Assembly (NCBI GenBank): GCA_963966185.1
Contig: CAWZYM010000211.1
Coordinates: forward strand, 50,001-114,000
Source of the DNA: Rhabditoides inermis
Lineage: Eukaryota; Nematoda; Chromadorea; Rhabditida; Rhabditidae
Direction of reading: 5' to 3'
DNA: 64,000 bases
Shown: one piece after another, positions 56,201-64,000 of the stretch
How positions within the stretch are numbered: the stretch's first letter is position 1
Layout: the number at the start of each line of letters is the position of its first letter
The notes under the pieces: model-generated
Databases searched by the model: none
Told to the model about the DNA's origin: nothing
Seen by the model: the letters and a program-made list of their open reading frames with translations, nothing else
Translations under genes and position numbers: made by a program

Positions 56201-59200
56201 TTCAAACTACACAATGAGTTTGAAATCTACACAATGAGTATAAAATCTACACAATGAGTTTAGAATCTACACAATGAGATCAAAATCTACACAATGAGTT
56301 TAGAATCTACACAATGGTTTCAGATTCTACACAATGGTTACAGAATCTACAGAATGAGTTTAGAATCTACACAATGGTTCCAGAATCTACACAATGGTTT
56401 CAGAATCTACACAATGGTTTCAGAAACTACACATGAGTTTGAATTCTACACAATGAGATCAAATTCTACACAATGAGTTTAGAATCTACACAATAAGATC
56501 AAAATCTACACAATGAGTTTAGAATCTACACAATGATTTCAGAATCTACACAATGGTTACAGAATCTACAGAATGAGTTTAGAATCTACACAATGGTTTC
56601 AGAATCTACACAATGGTTTCAGATTCTACACAATGAGTTTGAAATTTACAGAATGAGTTTAAAATCTACAAAATGAGTTTAGAATCTGCACAATGAGTTT
56701 ATAATCTACAGAATGAGTTTAGAATCTACATAATGGTTTTAAAATCTACACAATGAGTTTAAAATCTACACAGTGAGTTTAGAATCTACACAATGAGTTC
56801 AGAATCTACACAATGAGTTCAGAATCTACACAATGGTTTCAAAATCTACACAATGAGTTTGAAATCTACACAATGACTTCAAAATCTACACAATGAGTTT
56901 AGAATCTACACAATGGTTTCAAAATCTACAAAATGAGTTTAAAATCTACACAGTGAGTTTAGAATCTACACAGTGAGTTTAGAATCTACACAATGAGTTC
57001 AAAATCTACACAATGAGTATAAAATCTACACAATGAGTTTAGAATCTACACAATGAGTTTATAATCTACAGAATGAGTTTAGAATCTACAGAATGAGTTT
57101 AGAATCTACACAATGGTTTTAAAATCTACACAATGAGTTTAAAATCTACACAATGAGTTTAGAATCTACACAATGAGTTCAAAATCTACACAATGAGTAT
57201 AAAATCTACACAATGAGTTTAGAATCTACACAATGAGTTTATAATCTACAGAATGAGTTTAGAATCTACACAATGAGTTCAGAATCTACACAATGAGTTC
57301 AGAATCTACACAATGGTTTCAAAATCTACACAATGAGTTTGAAATCTACACAATGACTTCAAAATCTACACAATGAGTTTAGAATCTACACAATGGTTTC
57401 AAAATCTACAAAATGAGTTTAAAATCTACACAGTGAGTTTAGAATCTACACAGTGAGTTTAGAATCTACACAATGAGTTCAAAATCTACACAATGAGTAT
57501 AAAATCTACACAATGAGTTTAGAATCTACACAATGAGTTTATAATCTACAGAATGAGTTTAGAATCTACAGAATGAGTTTAGAATCTACACAATGGTTTT
57601 AAAATCTACACAATGAGTTTAAAATCTACACAATGAGTTTAGAATCTACACAATGAGTTCAAAATCTACACAATGAGTATAAAATCTACACAATGAGTTT
57701 AGAATCTACACAATGAGTTTATAATCTACAGAATGAGTTTAGAATCTACACAATGGTTTTAAAATCTACACAATGAGTTTAAAATCTACACAATGAGTTT
57801 AGAATCTACACAATGAGTTCAGAATTTACACAATGAGTTCAGAATCTACACAATGGTTTCAAAATCTACACAATGAGTTCAAAATCTACACAATGAGTTT
57901 AGAATCTACACAATGAGTTTAGAATCTACAGAATGGTTTCAAACTACACAATGAGTTTGAAATCTACACAATGAGTATAAAATCTACACAATGAGTTTAG
58001 AATCTACACAATGAGATCAAAATCTACACAATGAGTTTAGAATCTACACAATGGTTTCAGATTCTACACAATGGTTACAGAATCTACAGAATGAGTTTAG
58101 AATCTACACAATGGTTCCAGAATCTACACAATGGTTTCAGAATCTACACAATGGTTTCAGAAACTACACATGAGTTTGAATTCTACACAATGAGATCAAA
58201 TTCTACACAATGAGTTTAGAATCTACACAATAAGATCAAAATCTACACAATGAGTTTAGAATCTACACAATGATTTCAGAATCTACACAATGGTTACAGA
58301 ATCTACAGAATGAGTTTAGAATCTACACAATGGTTTCAGAATCTACACAATGGTTTCAGATTCTACACAATGAGTTTGAAATTTACAGAATGAGTTTAAA
58401 ATCTACAAAATGAGTTTAGAATCTGCACAATGAGTTTATAATCTACAGAATGAGTTTAGAATCTACATAATGGTTTTAAAATCTACACAATGAGTTTAAA
58501 ATCTACACAGTGAGTTTAGAATCTACACAATGAGTTCAGAATCTACACAATGAGTTCAGAATCTACACAATGGTTTCAAAATCTACACAATGAGTTTGAA
58601 ATCTACACAATGACTTCAAAATCTACACAATGAGTTTAGAATCTACACAATGGTTTCAAAATCTACAAAATGAGTTTAAAATCTACACAGTGAGTTTAGA
58701 ATCTACACAGTGAGTTTAGAATCTACACAATGAGTTCAAAATCTACACAATGAGTATAAAATCTACACAATGAGTTTAGAATCTACACAATGAGTTTATA
58801 ATCTACAGAATGAGTTTAGAATCTACAGAATGAGTTTAGAATCTACACAATGGTTTTAAAATCTACACAATGAGTTTAAAATCTACACAATGAGTTTAGA
58901 ATCTACACAATGAGTTCAAAATCTACACAATGAGTATAAAATCTACACAATGAGTTTAGAATCTACACAATGAGTTTATAATCTACAGAATGAGTTTAGA
59001 ATCTACACAATGGTTTTAAAATCTACACAATGAGTTTAAAATCTACACAATGAGTTTAGAATCTACACAATGAGTTCAGAATTTACACAATGAGTTCAGA
59101 ATCTACACAATGGTTTCAAAAACTACACAATGAGTTCAAAATCTACACAATGAGTTTAGAATCTACACAATGAGTTTAGAATCTACAGAATGGTTTCAAA

Positions 59201-62200
59201 CTACACAATGAGTTTATAATCTACAGAATGAGTTTAGAATCTACAGAATGAGTTTAGAATCTACACAATGGTTTTAAAATCTACACAATGAGTTTAAAAT
59301 CTACACAATGAGTTTAGAATCTACACAATGAGTTCAAAATCTACACAATGAGTATAAAATCTACACAATGAGTTTAGAATCTACACAATGAGTTTATAAT
59401 CTACAGAATGAGTTTAGAATCTACACAATGGTTTTAAAATCTACACAATGAGTTTAAAATCTACACAATGAGTTTAAAATCTACACAATGAGTTTAGAAT
59501 CTACACAATGAGTTTATAATCTACAGAATGAGTTTAAAATCTACACATTGGTTTTAAAATCTACACAATGAGTTTAGAATCTACAGAATGAGTTTAGAAT
59601 CTACAGAATGAGTTTAGAATCTACACAATGGTTTTAAAATCTACACAATGAGTTTAAAATCTACACAATGAGTTTAGAATCTACACAATGAGTTCAAAAT
59701 CTACACAATGAGTATAAAATCTACACAATGAGTTTAGAATCTACACAATGAGTTTATAATCTACAGAATGAGTTTAGAATCTACACAATGGTTTTAAAAT
59801 CTACACAATGAGTTTAAAATCTACACAATGAGTTTAGAATCTACACAATGAGTTCAGAATTTACACAATGAGTTCAGAATCTACACAATGGTTTCAAAAT
59901 CTACACAATGAGTTCAAAATCTACACAATGAGTTCAGAATCTACACAATGGTTTCAAAATCTACACAATGAGTTCAAAATCTACACAATGAGTTTAGAAT
60001 CTACACAATGAGTTTAGAATCTACAGAATGGTTTCAAACTACACAATGAGTTTGAAATCTACACAATGAGTATAAAATCTACACAATGAGTTTAGAATCT
60101 ACACAATGAGATCAAAATCTACACAATGAGTTTAGAATCTACACAATGGTTTCAGATTCTACACAATGGTTACAGAATCTACAGAATGAGTTTAGAATCT
60201 ACACAATGGTTCCAGAATCTACACAATGGTTTCAGAATCTACACAATGGTTTCAGAAACTACACATGAGTTTGAATTCTACACAATGAGATCAAATTCTA
60301 CACAATGAGTTTAGAATCTACACAATAAGATCAAAATCTACACAATGAGTTTAGAATCTACACAATGATTTCAGAATCTACACAATGGTTACAGAATCTA
60401 CAGAATGAGTTTAGAATCTACACAATGGTTTCAGAATCTACACAATGGTTTCAGATTCTACACAATGAGTTTGAAATTTACAGAATGAGTTTAAAATCTA
60501 CAAAATGAGTTTAGAATCTGCACAATGAGTTTATAATCTACAGAATGAGTTTAGAATCTACATAATGGTTTTAAAATCTACACAATGAGTTTAAAATCTA
60601 CACAGTGAGTTTAGAATCTACACAATGAGTTCAGAATCTACACAATGAGTTCAGAATCTACACAATGGTTTCAAAATCTACACAATGAGTTTGAAATCTA
60701 CACAATGACTTCAAAATCTACACAATGAGTTTAGAATCTACACAATGGTTTCAAAATCTACAAAATGAGTTTAAAATCTACACAGTGAGTTTAGAATCTA
60801 CACAGTGAGTTTAGAATCTACACAATGAGTTCAAAATCTACACAATGAGTATAAAATCTACACAATGAGTTTAGAATCTACACAATGAGTTTATAATCTA
60901 CAGAATGAGTTTAGAATCTACAGAATGAGTTTAGAATCTACACAATGGTTTTAAAATCTACACAATGAGTTTAAAATCTACACAATGAGTTTAGAATCTA
61001 CACAATGAGTTCAAAATCTACACAATGAGTATAAAATCTACACAATGAGTTTAGAATCTACACAATGAGTTTATAATCTACAGAATGAGTTTAGAATCTA
61101 CACAATGGTTTTAAAATCTACACAATGAGTTTAAAATCTACACAATGAGTTTAGAATCTACACAATGAGTTCAGAATTTACACAATGAGTTCAGAATCTA
61201 CACAATGGTTTCAAAATCTACACAATGAGTTCAAAATCTACACAATGAGTTTAGAATCTACACAATGAGTTTAGAATCTACAGAATGGTTTCAAACTACA
61301 CAATGAGTTTATAATCTACAGAATGAGTTTAGAATCTACAGAATGAGTTTAGAATCTACACAATGGTTTTAAAATCTACACAATGAGTTTAAAATCTACA
61401 CAATGAGTTTAGAATCTACACAATGAGTTCAAAATCTACACAATGAGTATAAAATCTACACAATGAGTTTAGAATCTACACAATGAGTTTATAATCTACA
61501 GAATGAGTTTAGAATCTACACAATGGTTTTAAAATCTACACAATGAGTTTAAAATCTACACAATGAGTTTAAAATCTACACAATGAGTTTAGAATCTACA
61601 CAATGAGTTTATAATCTACAGAATGAGTTTAAAATCTACACATTGGTTTTAAAATCTACACAATGAGTTTAGAATCTACAGAATGAGTTTAGAATCTACA
61701 GAATGAGTTTAGAATCTACACAATGGTTTTAAAATCTACACAATGAGTTTAAAATCTACACAATGAGTTTAGAATCTACACAATGAGTTCAAAATCTACA
61801 CAATGAGTATAAAATCTACACAATGAGTTTAGAATCTACACAATGAGTTTATAATCTACAGAATGAGTTTAGAATCTACACAATGGTTTTAAAATCTACA
61901 CAATGAGTTTAAAATCTACACAATGAGTTTAGAATCTACACAATGAGTTCAGAATTTACACAATGAGTTCAGAATCTACACAATGGTTTCAAAATCTACA
62001 CAATGAGTTCAAAATCTACACAATGAGTTTAGAATCTACACAATGAGTTTAGAATCTACAGAATGGTTTCAAACTACACAATGAGTTTATAATCTACAGA
62101 ATGAGTTTAGAATCTACAGAATGAGTTTAGAATCTACACAATGGTTTTAAAATCTACACATTGAGTTTAAAATCTACACAATGAGTTTAGAATCTACACA

Positions 62201-62300
62201 ATGAGTTCAAAATCTACACAATGAGTATAAAATCTACACAATGAGTTTAGAATCTACACAATGAGTTTATAATCTACAGAATGAGTTTAGAATCTACACA
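50267..62300 (+). repeat. Higher-order repeats of 2,095 bp and variants
   Basis: An identical 183-bp stretch with the rare GGTTCCAG monomer begins at 50267, 51524, 54199, 56294, 58031 and 60126. Spacings are 1,257, 2,675, 2,095, 1,737 and 2,095 bp. One further copy lies at 33664. The repeated 2,095 value and near-identity of the units indicate recent amplification. Confidence 0.85.
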
Positions 62301-64000
62301 ATGGTTTTAAAATCTACACAATGAGTTTAAAATCTACACAATGAGTTTAAAATCTACACAATGAGTTTAGAATCTACACAATGAGTTTATAATCTACAGA
62401 ATGAGTTTAAAATCTACACATTGGTTTTAAAATCTACACAATGAGTTTAGAATCTACACAATGAGTTCAGAATCTACACAATGAGTTCAGAATCTACACA
62501 ATGGTTTCAAAATCTACACAATGAGTTCAAAATCTACACAATGAGTTAAGAATGGTTTTAAAATCTACACAATGAGTTTAAAATCTACACAATGAGTTTA
62601 GAATCTACACAATGAGTTCATAATCTACATAATGAGTTTAAAAAAATCTACATAATGAGAGCCTACAATGAGTTTAGAATCTACACAATGGTTTCAGAAA
62701 CTACACATGAGTTTGAATTCTACACAATGAGATCAAATTCTACACAATGAGTTTAGAATCTACACAATGAGTTTATAATCTACATAATGAGTTTAAAATC
62801 TACACAATGGTTTCAGATTCTACACAATGAGTTTGAATTCTACACAATGAGTCTAAAATCTACACAATGAGTTAAGAATCTACACAATGAGTTTATAATC
62901 TACAGAAGGAGTTTAAAATCTACAGAATGAGTTTAAAATCTACACATTGGTTTTAAAATCTACACAATGAGTTTAGAATCTACACAATGAGTTCAGAATC
63001 TACACAATGAGTTCAGAATCTACACAATGGTTTCAAAATCTACACAATGAGTTCAAAATCTACACAATGAGTTTAGAATCTACACAATGAGTTTAGAATC
63101 TACACAATGGTTTCAGAATCTACACAATGGTTTCAGAAACTACACATGAGTTGTAATTCTACACAATGAGATCAAATTCTACACAATGAGTTTAGAATCT
63201 ACACAATGAGTTTAGAATCTACACAATGAGTTTAGAATCTACACAATGGTTTCAGAATCTACACAATGGTTTCAGAAACTACACATGAGTTGTAATTCTA
63301 CACAATGAGTTTAAAATCTACACAATGAGTTTAGAATCTACAGAATGAGTTTATAATCTACAGAATGAGTTTAAAATCTACACATTGGTTTTAAAATCTA
63401 CACAATGAGTTTAGAATCTACACAATGAGTTCAGAATCTACACAATGAGTTCAGAATCTACACAATGGTTTCAAAATCTACACAATGAGTTCAAAATCTA
63501 CACAATGAGTTTAGAATCTACACAATGAGTATAGAATCTACACAATGGTTTCAGAATCTACACAATGGTTTCAGAAACTACACATGAGTTGTAATTCTAC
63601 ACAATGAGATCAAATTCTACACAATGAGTTTAGAATCTATACAATGAGTTTAGAATCTACACAATGAGTTTAGAATCTACACAATGGTTTCAGAATCTAC
63701 ACAATGGTTTCAGAAACTACACATGAGTTGTAATTCTACACAATGAGATCAAATTCTACACAATGAGTTTAGAATCTACACAATGAGTTTAAAATCTACA
63801 CAATGAGTTTAAAATCTACACAATGAGTTTAGAATCTACACAATGAGTTCAAAATCTACACAATGAGTATAAAATCTACACAATGAGTTTAGAATCTACA
63901 CAATGAGTTTATAATCTACAGAATGAGTTTAGAATCTACACAATGGTTTTAAAATCTACACAATGAGTTTAAAATCGACACAATAAGTTTAGAATCTACA

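Larger units (their letters stand above)
19061..64000 (+). repeat. 20-bp satellite array, forward orientation, >45 kb
   Basis: Roughly 2,200 head-to-tail monomers, all in one orientation. The most common form is AATCTACACAATGAGTTTAG. The main variants replace ATGAGTTTAG by ATGGTTTCAG, ATGAGTTCAA, ATGAGTATAA or ATGATTTCAA, and a few monomers are 17-19 bp. No other gene, transposon or unique spacer is visible. The array reaches the window end. Repeated short open frames (for example the same 60 codons starting at 33664, 50267 and 51524) are products of the repeat and not genes. Confidence 0.98.

Noticed and set aside
19061..64000. Regular short repeats resembling a CRISPR array
   Set aside because: There are no unique spacers. 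The whole 20-bp unit is the repeat, and the host is eukaryotic.

Overview
This window is eukaryotic, most likely from an invertebrate animal. It has short GT-AG introns on both strands, long GA/CT microsatellites, an APE-type non-LTR retrotransposon, an LTR retrotransposon with a zinc-knuckle Gag, and a very large 20-bp satellite. There are no bacterial operons, no rRNA and no convincing intact tRNA. I cannot name the species.

Layout. (1) 1-5050 is gene-like host DNA. Several short minus-strand segments have protein-like frames bounded by good acceptor and donor sites and look like exons of one or more unrecognised genes. There is one possible plus-strand exon, a tRNA-like SINE head, a small AT-rich ORF for a tail-anchored-type protein (3528-3764), and GA/CT microsatellites. 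(2) 5001-7228 is a tandem array of a roughly 443-465-bp unit, each with a CT tract and a TATAAAAG box. A 406-bp insertion with a 10-bp target duplication interrupts it. (3) 7307-7918 is a short block of 20-bp satellite in reverse orientation. (4) 7919-9055 and 18903-19060 are a broken LINE: the 3' part of ORF1, a TAATG overlap, and an apurinic-endonuclease-type ORF2 start. (5) 9056-18902 is a 9.85-kb LTR retrotransposon inserted in the LINE endonuclease. It has near-identical LTRs, a 4-bp target duplication and a polypurine tract. Its only recognisable gene is gag, interrupted by an in-frame TAA, and I found no protease, reverse transcriptase, RNase H or integrase. (6) 19061-64000 is about 45 kb of 20-bp satellite in a single orientation, arranged in nested higher-order repeats, running off the window edge.

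How it fits together. The order of events can be read: satellite and LINE came together, then the LTR element landed in the LINE. The LTRs differ at about eight positions plus a 14-bp gap, so that insertion is young. The LTR element looks non-autonomous and would need pol functions in trans. Its leader and LTRs carry a family of small hairpins whose stems change in a compensatory way while the loop stays constant. Most of the leader copies lie in intron-like segments just upstream of candidate 3' splice sites. This is the strongest candidate for an undescribed functional element here.
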